A stretch of DNA of 40,066 nucleotides from an uncultured Pseudomonadota bacterium (GCA_903900265.1 CAIUMM010000222.1:1-40066), one strand, 5' to 3'. Positions 15,087-24,500 are shown, counted from the stretch's first letter. Notes: generated from the sequence alone by a model not told the origin. Numbers and translations: made by a program.

Positions 15087-17495
15087 ATGCCCGTCTCTTT
15101 TCGAACCGCGAACCATCGCGCTACCCTCCTCGGTTTTGCCGCAACAGGGGTGATCTTCCTCGCGCTGACCGCCGGCTGCGGCGACACGCCCAAAGGCCCG
15201 AAGTCGGCCAAGAAGCCGAAAGGCGGGGCGCTGCCGGATGTGGTGCTGGTAACCTTGGACACCACACGAGCGGACCGCATCGGCGCCTATGGCTACGCCA
15301 ACGCCCAGACCGACACCATCGATGCGCTCGCCGCACGCGGAATGCGGTTCAACAACGCCTACTCGCCGTTGCCGCTGACCATCCCCGCGCACGCGACGAT
15401 GATGACCGGACTGCTCCCGTTCCATCACAACATTCGCTCAAATGGCGACAACGTGCTGGCACCGAGCTTCGTGACCCTCGCCGAGCAGCTGCATGACGCG
15501 GGCTACTCCACCGCAGCCAGCGTCGCAGCGTTCGTGACGACGCGGCAATGGGGATTTTCCCAGGGCTTTGACGCCTACTACGACTCCATGCCAGAGGGCG
15601 ACGCAGCCGACAAGAACTTCTGGCACACCGAGCGCCCGGGCGACCAAGTGGTCGACGATGCGTTGGGCTGGCTCGCGGCGCAACCGGAGAACAAGCCGGT
15701 ATTCCTTTGGGTGCACCTCTACGATGCGCACTTCCCCTACGTGCCCAAGGAGCCCTACACCGAGTCGATGGGCGACCGCCCGTACGACGCCGAGCTGGCT
15801 TTTGTGGACGATCAGGTCGGCCGCCTCGTGGAGGCGTTTGCCGGTCGCAAGGTGCTGTGGTCGGTGGTCGGAGACCACGGCGAGGCGCTGGGCGAGCACG
15901 GGGAGATGACCCACGGCTTGTTCAACTACAACGCCACGCAGCACGTGCCCTTCATCCTCGCCGGCGAAGGCGTCTCAGCGGGCGTGCAAGAAGAGCCGGT
16001 GTCGACGGCCGATCTGATGCCGAGCATCCTCACCGCGCTGGGCCTTCCGGTGCCCGATGGCCTCGACGGCACGCCGCAGCCCGGCAAGGCAGACGTGCCC
16101 TACGCAGAGTCCTACCAGCTCGCCGACCGCTTCAAGATCGCCCCCCACCGCATGGTGGTCGATGGCAACTTGAAGCTGATCGACACGCCGCGCCCTGAGC
16201 TCTACGACCTCGTCGCCGACCCCCACGAGCGCAACAACCTCGCCGACGCCCGCCCGGATGACGTCGTCCGGATGAAGAAGCTGCTGACAGACAAAAACGC
16301 GACCCCGCCCAACGCGAATTCCGGCTCGTCGATGGACGCGGAGACGCAAGCCCAGCTGGCATCGTTGGGCTACATCGCGCCGAGTGAAGGCACGGTGGAC
16401 TATGGCTCGCTGCCCGATCCCAAGGACTTCAAGCCCTTCTTCGAGAAGCTTCGGAAGATCGAGATCGCAGGGGGGGCGACCGCACCCGAAGAGATGCTCG
16501 CGTTGGTAGACGAGGCGATCGCGCTGAAGCCCGACGCTTTCGAGCTTCGTATGCGCCGAGTGACGCTGCTGACCCGCCTCAAGCGCGGCGCAGAAGCCAA
16601 AGCCTACGTGACCGCGCTGAGCAAAGAGTTCGGAGACAAGCCCCAAGTTTGGATCACGCTCGGCTCCATGGCGATGCAGGACCGCCAACCCGAGCAGGCC
16701 ATCGAGTACGCGCGCAGCGCCCTCGCGCACGATCCCAAGAACGCGTCTGCGCAGGAGCTCGAAGTACAAGCCCTGTTTCAGCTTGGGCGCGAGGCCGAGG
16801 CCTTTCCGCTGGCGACAAAGTACACGGACGAAAATTCAAACAACTACGGCGTGAGCGCTCTCTTGGGCCAGTATTGGCTCAACAAAAAAGACTTCCACAA
16901 AGCTGAGAAGTACCTCCGCGTGGCGGTCAGCGGCCCTACACCTCGCCGCGCTGCGCGGTCGCAGCTGGCCTTGCTCGCGGTAGCGGCCGGCGCCCGTCAG
17001 GACGGCTACAAGCTGCTTGAAGCTGAAGTCCAGGACTTCCCTGGGAACATCGTCGCTCGCCGCATGCTGTCCAAGTTGTACGGCGAGGACCAGCGCTGGA
17101 TCGATCAAAAGCCTCAGGCGGAGGCCGTCGCGCGCGCCTTCCCCAAAGACGCCGAGGCGCAACGTCACCTTGCACAGTGCCTGTTCAACCTCGCGGACTA
17201 TCCGGGCGCACGGCAAGCGATGAACAGCGCCCTATCCATCTCGCCGGAGGATCCCGACATCCTGCTGCTTCACGCCAACTTGCTCGCCAAAGAAGGCAAG
17301 AAGGACGAAGGCTATGCGATCTTCCAAAAAGCCACCGCGCTCAATGAAGCACGCGTCCGCGCCGCCGAGAAGAAGGGCGCGACGGTCATCGAGATCGACC
17401 CGGTGACCCGCAAGCCGATCACGCCGAAGCCGGCCGACGCAGCGCCCGCCGCACCGTCTGGTCCCAAACCCGTCCCCCCGGTGGCGAAGCCATGA
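15087..17495 (+). CDS. Sulfatase-like lipoprotein with C-terminal TPR repeats
   Basis: 802 residues. An N-terminal lipoprotein signal ends in the lipobox LTAGC (C31). A Lys/Pro linker precedes an alkaline-phosphatase-superfamily domain (about 50-420): VVLVTLDTTRADRIGAYG, PLTIPAHATMMTG, WVHLYDAHFPY, VVGDHGEALGEHGE. The nucleophile position holds Thr98 in T-x-P-A-H, not the C/S-x-P-x-R of true formylglycine sulfatases, so a phospho-transfer or phosphoester role is as likely as sulfate removal (inference). Residues from about 440 to the end are TPR-type helical repeats, then a Pro/Ala tail. ATG 15087 has GTGGAG upstream and gives a clean signal peptide; longer in-frame starts do not. The stop overlaps the next TPR gene (ATGA). 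Confidence 0.85.
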   Translation: MPVSFRTANHRATLLGFAATGVIFLALTAGCGDTPKGPKSAKKPKGGALPDVVLVTLDTTRADRIGAYGYANAQTDTIDALAARGMRFNNAYSPLPLTIPAHATMMTGLLPFHHNIRSNGDNVLAPSFVTLAEQLHDAGYSTAASVAAFVTTRQWGFSQGFDAYYDSMPEGDAADKNFWHTERPGDQVVDDALGWLAAQPENKPVFLWVHLYDAHFPYVPKEPYTESMGDRPYDAELAFVDDQVGRLVEAFAGRKVLWSVVGDHGEALGEHGEMTHGLFNYNATQHVPFILAGEGVSAGVQEEPVSTADLMPSILTALGLPVPDGLDGTPQPGKADVPYAESYQLADRFKIAPHRMVVDGNLKLIDTPRPELYDLVADPHERNNLADARPDDVVRMKKLLTDKNATPPNANSGSSMDAETQAQLASLGYIAPSEGTVDYGSLPDPKDFKPFFEKLRKIEIAGGATAPEEMLALVDEAIALKPDAFELRMRRVTLLTRLKRGAEAKAYVTALSKEFGDKPQVWITLGSMAMQDRQPEQAIEYARSALAHDPKNASAQELEVQALFQLGREAEAFPLATKYTDENSNNYGVSALLGQYWLNKKDFHKAEKYLRVAVSGPTPRRAARSQLALLAVAAGARQDGYKLLEAEVQDFPGNIVARRMLSKLYGEDQRWIDQKPQAEAVARAFPKDAEAQRHLAQCLFNLADYPGARQAMNSALSISPEDPDILLLHANLLAKEGKKDEGYAIFQKATALNEARVRAAEKKGATVIEIDPVTRKPITPKPADAAPAAPSGPKPVPPVAKP

Positions 17496-18739
17496 AGCGC
17501 CCTGCCCGGTTGACTTGGCTCACCCTGCTCGTCCTGTCGATGTTTGGACTCCACAATGCGCTGGCGGGACCCGCCGGAGGGTCTGGAGAGGGCGCCGACG
17601 GCGGGATGCGCAAGCGCATGCCGTCCGTCGCGGATGGCATGCTCAAACAGGGCAGCTACCGTCAAGCGGTAGAGGCATACCGCCTTGAGATTGAAAAAAA
17701 TGCCGAATCGGTCCCGTCCCATCTCGGTCTGGGACGCGCGCTCACCCGCCTCGGGAGGTGCGATCTGGCCCTCGCCGAGTTCTGGCCCTACGTTGGCATG
17801 AAGGCGTTTTCGAGCGACGTCGCGCTGGCTGCGGCGGTGTGCTCGGGGCGCCTCGGATTCATCGAAGACGCGCTGATGTTCAGCGAGATCGCGGTGGACC
17901 GAAACCCAAAGAACGCCGCGGCGATGACCAACCTCGCGCTCACCCTCGACACCGCGGGCCGCTACGAACAACTGGACGCGTTGCTCGCCGAGCTCTCTAC
18001 GATCCGGGATGATCGGGACTCCAGCTACTATGCACGAACGGTGTTGGCGCTACGTAGTGGAAATATCGATGAATTCGACGTGCTCGCCAACGAGTGGCCG
18101 ACGACCGGCGAGACCGTGATGACCCTCGCGGCGCTGCGCGGCCAAAGCTGGCTGGACCTCGACGACCCACTCGAAGTAGGCCGCGTGATGCGCAAGATCA
18201 AGCGCCTGCGGCGGCCGGGTCTGGCGCGTATGGTCACCGCCGAAGGGGTGCGCCGAGAGGGCGACACAGCCTCGGCGAGCGATCTGTTGGAGGCCAGAAA
18301 CCTTCGCTACAACGACAGCAGCGACAGCGACGCGATCCGCGTGCGCGTGCTGGCCGATGAAGGCGACTTTGAGGGCGCACGGCAGATCCTCGAGGGCTAT
18401 GAGATCGGCATCGACGCCGATTTGGTAGCCAGCGCCTGGTACCTCGCGTGGCACGAGCGGGACGTCCCGCAGATGCGCGCCATGCGCGACCTGTACCTCA
18501 CGGTGCGCGTCAGCCCGCTGCGCAACCTCTACAAGCTCATCCCGATCACCTGGCGCCTCGACTACATCCCGGGCGACCCCATGCCCGCGCCGCCAGAACC
18601 GGCAGCGCTGCGGAAGGCTGCGGCCGAGGCGGCGAAGATCGCCGCCGAGCGGGCCGGGAGCCGGCCCAAGCCGGGGATGGGCGTCGGACCAAAGATGGGC
18701 CCCGGCCGCGGCACCGTGCGCAAGCCGACTGGAAAATAG
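17492..18739 (+). CDS. Exported TPR protein
   Basis: A 415-residue protein with a signal peptide (residues 1-25, cleavage likely after NALA). TPR-like helix pairs follow: DGMLKQGSYRQAVEAYRLEIEKN, SHLGLGRALTRLGRCDLALAEF, AAMTNLALTLDTAGRYEQL and others to about residue 340. The C-terminus is Ala-rich, then Pro/Gly/Lys-rich (GMGVGPKMGPGRG), probably disordered. Its ATG overlaps the stop of the sulfatase-like TPR lipoprotein (ATGA, 17492-17495), so the two are likely made together and may form a periplasmic scaffold. No enzyme motif is seen. It abuts the convergent glycosyltransferase gene with no gap. Confidence 0.8.
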   Translation: MKRPARLTWLTLLVLSMFGLHNALAGPAGGSGEGADGGMRKRMPSVADGMLKQGSYRQAVEAYRLEIEKNAESVPSHLGLGRALTRLGRCDLALAEFWPYVGMKAFSSDVALAAAVCSGRLGFIEDALMFSEIAVDRNPKNAAAMTNLALTLDTAGRYEQLDALLAELSTIRDDRDSSYYARTVLALRSGNIDEFDVLANEWPTTGETVMTLAALRGQSWLDLDDPLEVGRVMRKIKRLRRPGLARMVTAEGVRREGDTASASDLLEARNLRYNDSSDSDAIRVRVLADEGDFEGARQILEGYEIGIDADLVASAWYLAWHERDVPQMRAMRDLYLTVRVSPLRNLYKLIPITWRLDYIPGDPMPAPPEPAALRKAAAEAAKIAAERAGSRPKPGMGVGPKMGPGRGTVRKPTGK

Positions 18740-19798
18740 TCAGCCTCGCAGGATGGCTTCGTAGCGCTGCCACACCGCAGACCACGCGTAGCGCTGTACA
18801 TACTCCCGGCCAGCGCTTCCAAGCCGCGCGCGCTCCTCGGGCTGGGTACCCAGCGTCCACATCGCCTTCTTCAAGCCTTCAACGTCGTCAACTGCGACCG
18901 GCACGCCGATTCCGCCGGTGGCCTCGCGGATCGCCGGCTGCTCGCTCCAGATCACCGGCTTTCCGCACGCCATGCCCTCCACCGCGGTGAACCCGAAGCC
19001 CTCTTCCATCCGCGTGGGGAAAAGCACAACGTCCGCGCGTTGGTACCAAGGGACCATGTCGGGGACGTCGGTGAGGATCGACACCGACGAAGCCCCCAAC
19101 GTCCCGGCGAGCGCCTGCACCCGCAGCTGCCCGACGTAGTCTGGATCGGCGTTGGCGCCCACGAGCACAAGCTCCCACCCTTTGCGCTGGTCCGGCCGCA
19201 AACGACCAAAGGCATCCAACGCGAGATGTTGGCCTTTTCCCGGCAGCATCCGGGACGGATATACAAAGCGAACGGGTCCGTCGCTCGAAGCCGCTGCGGG
19301 GTGAAAGCGCTGAACATCGACGCCGTTGCGGATGACCACCGACTTTAGGCCGATCCCCGCGAGGCGCTGCGCCGTCGCGTCGCTCACCGCCACGATGGTC
19401 GCGCCGCTCAGACCCTGGGCCCGGTACAGCAGCTCCCGCGCTCGATGCGCGAGGCCGTTCGTCCGCGCGGCGCCGAAGTTCAGATCGTGCACGATGATCA
19501 CGTTGCGAAGTCCGGGGACGCGCACCTCGATCGAGTTGGAGAGCACCACATCGGGCCGAAACCGGCGGGCTTCTGCAACCGCCGCACGCTCCATGGCCGC
19601 GTAGGCTGCAGGCCCTCCGCCGCGCAGATCCACGGCGACCGCATCGGGAGGAAAACCCTGCGGTGAATTTCGGTATCCGACGACGAGGCGCACGTCGTGA
19701 CCGGCCCGCTGCGCTTCTATCCACAAGTTCTCGAACACCGTCTCGGTGCCGCTGCGCACGTCCGGCGCCCACCGCCGCGCGGTCATCAGGATCCGCAT
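18740..19798 (-). CDS. Glycosyltransferase, GT4 family (GT-B fold)
   Basis: A 352-residue retaining-type sugar transferase. The N-terminal Rossmann half starts MRILMTARRWAPDVRSGTETVFENLW. The C-terminal half has the GT4 landmarks VIRNGVDVQRFHP, FVYPSRMLPGKGQHLALDAF (nucleotide-sugar diphosphate loop), and the E-x7-E motif in EEGFGFTAVEGMACGKPVI. There is no membrane segment. The ATG at 19798 begins the first strand, two nucleotides after the upstream gene's stop. It is the last gene of a tightly packed four-gene minus-strand operon with two phosphatase-superfamily proteins and an acyltransferase. A role in building or modifying a surface glycan or glycolipid is likely; the sugar is unknown. 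Confidence 0.88.
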   Translation of the reverse strand: MRILMTARRWAPDVRSGTETVFENLWIEAQRAGHDVRLVVGYRNSPQGFPPDAVAVDLRGGGPAAYAAMERAAVAEARRFRPDVVLSNSIEVRVPGLRNVIIVHDLNFGAARTNGLAHRARELLYRAQGLSGATIVAVSDATAQRLAGIGLKSVVIRNGVDVQRFHPAAASSDGPVRFVYPSRMLPGKGQHLALDAFGRLRPDQRKGWELVLVGANADPDYVGQLRVQALAGTLGASSVSILTDVPDMVPWYQRADVVLFPTRMEEGFGFTAVEGMACGKPVIWSEQPAIREATGGIGVPVAVDDVEGLKKAMWTLGTQPEERARLGSAGREYVQRYAWSAVWQRYEAILRG

Positions 19799-19800
19799 GG

Positions 19801-21528
19801 CTACGGCTTTCCGGGCACAGGTGCCGCGCCGTCGATGTAGCCGATCGCCCGCAGCGCGTCGTCGTTCACCCCGGCGCCGGTGCTCCCGACGTCCAACCAC
19901 GGCAAGCCGGCGATCAGGCCGTCCCAAGAGTCCACGCGCGGCAACTCAGCGAAAATCTGGGATTTTCCTGGCATGTTGCGCGCCGCCGGAAGCCCCGCAG
20001 CGGCGAGGATGGTCGGCGCCGCGTCCAGCAAGGGAACCTCGGGGAGCTCAACGCCCGCGGTCACCCCCGGACCGTAGGCGTAAAAAATACCGTTGTACTT
20101 ATGGGTTCCTGAGTACGCGTCCGTCAGCGTCACGTAGGCGCTGATCGGCTCGCCGCCCACGGTGTCCGCGCTCAGGCGCTCAGCGGTGATCTGCTCATCC
20201 GCGAGCGTCAGGCCCAAGGATGCGGCGGAGCCTTCAATGTCTTCGACCCGGTAGAACGGCGCACCCTCGGCGTCGACCAGCGCGCCGATCGCGGTGCGGA
20301 CGGCGTCGCGAAGAGACGCGTCGGCAAAGCCCACTGTGAGCTTGTGACCGACCTTCATGACGTCGAAGGGCGCGGCGGCCGGCAACAGCGCGTCGAGGCG
20401 GGCGCGGAGCGCCTCGGTGAGCGGTGCAAACTGGCCGGCGAGTCCGGTGCCGTCCATCGCCTTGAACCCGTGGTCACTCACCACGATCAACCTCGCTTCT
20501 GGACGCATGATCGCGCGGATCGACCCGAGGACGCTGTCGGCCTGACGATAGGCGCCCAGCACCGGCGTGTCCCCGTCGGGGTTCGCGGCGTAGCGGTCCC
20601 AATACAGGTGCGCGAGGCCGTCGGTCGCGTAGTAGGTGAAGCTCGCGAGCGCCGGGCGCGTGGTGTACACGTTCGCGATGAACACATCCCGGTCAATCCA
20701 GCCGCGAAGCTCCTGCATCGCCGCGTTGACCCGCACCGTGTCCGGATGCACCAGCCGCTCCTCGAGCGACCACGACACCACCCGCAGCATGGTCGAGAGC
20801 CGCACTCCCACTTGTACCAGCTTGAACGCCAACACTGGCGCTGCATCCTTCGCGGCGACCTGCTTACGACGCAGGCGCTTGGAGAGCTCGACCTCCTTTA
20901 CGACGGAGAGCGATGCCGGCCAGGTCTGTACATCCGGCGCCAGCCAGCTGGGGACCCAGAACCCTCCCGTGCGAAAAGACCGCGGCGGATAGTCCACCAG
21001 CCACTTGTAGAGCCCCACCGCCTGCCCCTGCGCCTCGGCGACGTCCCAGAACCGCGCGACCTTGCAGTCATCCGCGTGTACGTGGAACCCGCGAATACCG
21101 TGCTCGTCGGGGGTGCGCCCCGACGCGATCGTCGTCCAGAGCAACGGCGAAAACATCGGCTCCTGAGAGTGCAGCACCGCGCGCGTGCCTTCGGCGCGCA
21201 GCTTCGTGAAGTTGGGCAGCGCATCGGAATGCCGATCGATCACCTCAAAGGTGCCGCCATCCACGCCCAACACAAAAAGCATCGGCGAAGCCGGCGAGCG
21301 CGGCACGCGCGCCACCGCGATGAGCGCAAACGCGGCCGCCGCGAGGTGCAGGCGACGCGCCCACCGGTCCCGATGGCCCAGCACGCCGGTCAACACCAGC
21401 ACGATCAGCAGCGCAGGCAGGTCAAAAAAGAACGGATTTATCCAGCTTCCCACCAGCACAACGGACGACGCAGCCAGCCACGCGGCGGCCACAGCGCGGA
21501 AGAGCACGCTCCAGCGGGAGCGGCTCAT
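19801..21528 (-). CDS. Membrane-anchored type I phosphodiesterase/alkaline-phosphatase-superfamily protein
   Basis: 575 residues. Three hydrophobic N-terminal segments (about 8-30, 33-51 and 57-76) anchor a large extracytoplasmic domain. That domain starts MLFVLGVDGGTFEVID (metal-binding Asp), continues with MFSPLLWTTIASGRTPDEHGI (Thr132/133 as likely nucleophile, as in nucleotide pyrophosphatase/phosphodiesterases) and has VVSDHGFKAM (Asp-His metal site). It closes with LDAAPTILAAAGLP. It probably cleaves or transfers a phosphodiester at the envelope; the substrate is not deducible. ATG 21528 overlaps the stop of the acyltransferase gene (TCAT), which fixes this start over a longer one at 21570. 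Second-to-last gene of the operon. Confidence 0.82.
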   Translation of the reverse strand: MSRSRWSVLFRAVAAAWLAASSVVLVGSWINPFFFDLPALLIVLVLTGVLGHRDRWARRLHLAAAAFALIAVARVPRSPASPMLFVLGVDGGTFEVIDRHSDALPNFTKLRAEGTRAVLHSQEPMFSPLLWTTIASGRTPDEHGIRGFHVHADDCKVARFWDVAEAQGQAVGLYKWLVDYPPRSFRTGGFWVPSWLAPDVQTWPASLSVVKEVELSKRLRRKQVAAKDAAPVLAFKLVQVGVRLSTMLRVVSWSLEERLVHPDTVRVNAAMQELRGWIDRDVFIANVYTTRPALASFTYYATDGLAHLYWDRYAANPDGDTPVLGAYRQADSVLGSIRAIMRPEARLIVVSDHGFKAMDGTGLAGQFAPLTEALRARLDALLPAAAPFDVMKVGHKLTVGFADASLRDAVRTAIGALVDAEGAPFYRVEDIEGSAASLGLTLADEQITAERLSADTVGGEPISAYVTLTDAYSGTHKYNGIFYAYGPGVTAGVELPEVPLLDAAPTILAAAGLPAARNMPGKSQIFAELPRVDSWDGLIAGLPWLDVGSTGAGVNDDALRAIGYIDGAAPVPGKP

Positions 21529-22454
21529 TCGATCAACCCACCGGGTTGAAAGCCGTCCCAAAAGTGCCACTCGCCAGGATGGGAGCGCAAGATCCGCGAC
21601 AAGAACGCAGCAGTCCAGTCTGCGCCGAATTCCAAGGCCTGATCGAGATCGTCGCGGGGAAAATCGACCTCGGGGCCGATCACCGACAGCCAGCGCCCGG
21701 CACGCTGCGGGTCGCGAACGGTGTGCAGCGCGTGCACCGCCGCCCCGCTCCGCGCGGCGAGGTAGAACCCGCCTACCGGAACGCCCATCGTATGGCCGAG
21801 CACCGGGCGTGGATAGCGCCGGCCGATCTCCTTGCCGCCTCCGGTGCCGTCCCCGGCGGTCAACACGACGTCGCCCTGCCGCAGCGCCCGCAACAAGGAG
21901 CGCAGATACCCGCCGCCTTGGTGCAGTACTACCGGCATTCTACCTTCGAGATCGTGACGGAGCGCGGTCGCCCAACGACCGGTCTCGCTTTTTTCGACCG
22001 CAGGCTCACCGCCGCCGATCTGGTGCACCCGGAAGCCCCGGACCCCCAGCACACACAGCGGGAGCTGCGCCGGCCCCATGTGCGGATGGATCAGCACCGC
22101 GCCCCTGCCCGAGCGGGCGTGTGCCTCGAGCTGCTCGATCCCCTCAAAGCGCAGGTACGCATCCCAATTGTCAACCTTCACCTTGCCGAATGCAAAGCTG
22201 GCGTACTGGTTCAAGAAATGCGTGCCCATCGTCTCCCGCGCGAGCGCTGGCCGCTGCGGATCCGGCCCGAGCGCAAGGTCCATGTTCGCCGCGACCTGCG
22301 CGACCTTGTTGCGCGCGACGGCAGCGACGCACAGCCCGAGCCGGCGATTGGCGCGGTACTCCCAGCCGGCCGGGAGCCGCTCGAGGAGCTCCCGCCACGG
22401 GCCCCAAACCAGACGCCGGTACACGTCTTTGAGCGGGTTCTCTTCGATGACCAT
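21525..22454 (-). CDS. LpxL/HtrB-like lysophospholipid/lipid A acyltransferase-family protein
   Basis: A 309-residue protein of the LPLAT superfamily, LpxL/HtrB branch: an N-terminal amphipathic segment, NMDLALG and FLNQYASFAFGKV, then the block-1 region VLIHPHMGPAQLPL, followed by GGYLRSLLRALRQGDVVLTAGDGTGGGK and a late PGEWHFW motif (family: QYxW..R). In LpxL-type enzymes block 1 is H-x4-D/E; here it reads H125-x4-Q130, so the catalytic acid appears replaced by Gln. It may act differently, or on another acceptor such as an aminoacyl or glycolipid. The ATG directly abuts the stop of the sulfatase-like gene. Confidence 0.8.
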   Translation of the reverse strand: MVIEENPLKDVYRRLVWGPWRELLERLPAGWEYRANRRLGLCVAAVARNKVAQVAANMDLALGPDPQRPALARETMGTHFLNQYASFAFGKVKVDNWDAYLRFEGIEQLEAHARSGRGAVLIHPHMGPAQLPLCVLGVRGFRVHQIGGGEPAVEKSETGRWATALRHDLEGRMPVVLHQGGGYLRSLLRALRQGDVVLTAGDGTGGGKEIGRRYPRPVLGHTMGVPVGGFYLAARSGAAVHALHTVRDPQRAGRWLSVIGPEVDFPRDDLDQALEFGADWTAAFLSRILRSHPGEWHFWDGFQPGGLIE

Positions 22455-24470
22455 TCAGGGCACCGCTGCCGGACAGGGCTGGCTGTAGTCGGGCGTTGTG
22501 GCGGCGGATCCCGCTGCGGAGCCGGCGCTCGATCCGCTCGTGGAGCCGTCGGTACCCGACAAGTAGCCGAGGGCTTCGAGCCGCTTTCGCTCGTCCTCTC
22601 CGACCTCAGCGGCGCTGCGCTCGGTCGCCTGTGAGGCAAAAAGCGCCCGCGCGTTCGCGTCGAGGATGGTGAGCAGCTCGACACCGTGAGGGGTACAACC
22701 CACGTTCGCGGCGATGTTTTTTTCGCCCGTAGGGTCGGCGTTCAGGTCAAAATATTCGGGACCGCTGCCCGTCTCCCGCTGCACATAGCGGCTATTCGGG
22801 CCCCGCAGCCCGACCATGCGCCACTTCGGCTTGGTGATCGCGCCGCTCGCCCGCCCGGCGACGTTCGCCTCCCGGTCGAAGCACAACGACCGCGCCTCCA
22901 CGCGACCTGTGCCTTCAAAGCTGCCGATCAAGCCTGCCGCCGACACACCGGTCATGCTGGGCGCCGCAGCGACGCGAAGGATCGCGAGCACCGTCGGCGC
23001 CAGATCGGTGCCTTCGAACGGCTGCTCGACGCGCGTGCCCGCCGACACCCGCCCGGGCCATCGCACTGCAAACGGCACATGCAAGCTGGCTTCATAGACG
23101 TCGTCGCCGTGGTTGAACCACACCCCGTGCTCGCCAAGCGACTCGCCATGATCACCGATCACGACGACCAGCGTGTCCTGAGTGAGCTTGCGCTCTTCGA
23201 TCGCGCCAAGCAGCCGCTCCAGCTGCGCGTCCGCGTAGCTGATCTCGCCGTCGTACTCAGCGGTGACGTAGTTGACGTCGGTGATGCCCTCGAGGCTCTT
23301 CTTCAGGTATGCCGCCACGTTTTTCACGCCCTGCATCGTCGTGTGCGCCGGATCACGCGGATCGCCTTGGTAGTAGCGCGTGTCGAAGGGCGGGGGCGGC
23401 TCATAGGGCCCATGCGCGTCAAACAGGTGCACCCACGCAAACCAGGCGCCAGGCTGATCGTTCATCCACGCGAGCGCGTGATCGACCGTGTCCCCTCCCC
23501 GACGCTCGACGTCGTCTTCCGGATGAAAATGGCGCTGGACCATCGCCCACAAGCGCGGCACGAAGAGCTCCGAGGCCCCCGGCATCCAGCCAAAATCATC
23601 GTCGTAGACCTCAAAGCCCCGGCGAAAGCCCTTGTCGCCGTCCAGCACGTAGCTGGAGACGAACCCACCGGTCGCCCAGCCGTGGTCATGCAGCACCTCG
23701 GCGAGCATCGTCCGATCGGCCGGGACGGGGATGCCGTTGAGCAGCACGCCGTGATCCCAGGGACCAGACCCGCTCAACATCGACGCGTGACTCGGCCCGG
23801 TCACCGCGGCGACCGCGCTGGCGTCGAGAAAAAGCGCGCCCTCCGACGCCACGCGATCAAAAGCTGGCGTGTCGATGGTGTGGCCGTAAGCGCCCATGTG
23901 ATCGGCGCGCGTCGTGTCCAGCGTGACGAGCAGCACGTTCGGCGCGCCCGCGGGCAGCGACTCGGTCGGCTTCGCAGGCGCCGACCGCGCCAGCGCCGAC
24001 CAGATGCCGAGGATCGCCGTCGTGCCCAACGCTGCTCCGGCGACCGTCCGCGCGCCGCGAACCGCCTGATACAGTCCGAGCCCCACGAAGCCTACGGCGA
24101 GGACCACCGCACCAAAAGCGAGCGGGTTGCCTTGAAACCAGGAGGGATCTTGAAAGGGCGGCGGATCGCTGAACCACCAGATCCCCAGATCGGCGAGCCC
24201 GGCTCCCAACGCCCCAACGAGGAACGCCAGCCAGCGTTGCCGCCCCAACGGACGCGGCGGCAGCGCCAACAGCACGGGCAGCACAGCGAGTCCGAGCAAC
24301 GCGGGAGACACCGCGCCCACCGCGAGCAACGCCAGCACTTCGCCATCGGACAGGTACAGCCGCGCCCCGCCCAGCACGCGCATGACCTCCCCCACACCGT
24401 AGATCGCTCCACCAAGGGCAAGGAACAGCGAAATGTGAGGCAGCGCTTGAAGGCGCGACGGGCGTTGCAT
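22455..24470 (-). CDS. Polytopic sulfatase-like (alkaline phosphatase superfamily) protein
   Basis: 671 residues from ATG 24470. The N-terminal 160 residues contain about four or five membrane helices (HISLFLALGGAIYGVGEV, LLGLAVLPVLLAL, WLAFLVGALGAGLADLGIWW, FGAVVLAVGFVGLGLY). An extracytoplasmic sulfatase-fold domain follows: NVLLVTLDTTRADHMGAYG, AVTGPSHASMLSG, WVHLFDAHGPYEP, VIGDHGESLGEHG. The nucleophile position is Thr224 in T-G-P-S-H, not Cys/Ser of formylglycine sulfatases; its architecture recalls LtaS/EptA-type phosphotransferases (inference). The Ser/Gly-rich C-terminus is disordered. AAGGAAGGG precedes ATG 24470; ATG 24491 and GTG 24506 are alternatives. First gene of the operon. 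Confidence 0.83.
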   Translation of the reverse strand: MQRPSRLQALPHISLFLALGGAIYGVGEVMRVLGGARLYLSDGEVLALLAVGAVSPALLGLAVLPVLLALPPRPLGRQRWLAFLVGALGAGLADLGIWWFSDPPPFQDPSWFQGNPLAFGAVVLAVGFVGLGLYQAVRGARTVAGAALGTTAILGIWSALARSAPAKPTESLPAGAPNVLLVTLDTTRADHMGAYGHTIDTPAFDRVASEGALFLDASAVAAVTGPSHASMLSGSGPWDHGVLLNGIPVPADRTMLAEVLHDHGWATGGFVSSYVLDGDKGFRRGFEVYDDDFGWMPGASELFVPRLWAMVQRHFHPEDDVERRGGDTVDHALAWMNDQPGAWFAWVHLFDAHGPYEPPPPFDTRYYQGDPRDPAHTTMQGVKNVAAYLKKSLEGITDVNYVTAEYDGEISYADAQLERLLGAIEERKLTQDTLVVVIGDHGESLGEHGVWFNHGDDVYEASLHVPFAVRWPGRVSAGTRVEQPFEGTDLAPTVLAILRVAAAPSMTGVSAAGLIGSFEGTGRVEARSLCFDREANVAGRASGAITKPKWRMVGLRGPNSRYVQRETGSGPEYFDLNADPTGEKNIAANVGCTPHGVELLTILDANARALFASQATERSAAEVGEDERKRLEALGYLSGTDGSTSGSSAGSAAGSAATTPDYSQPCPAAVP

Positions 24471-24500
24471 CCCTTCCTTTTGCCCCGCCATCCGGGAGAT

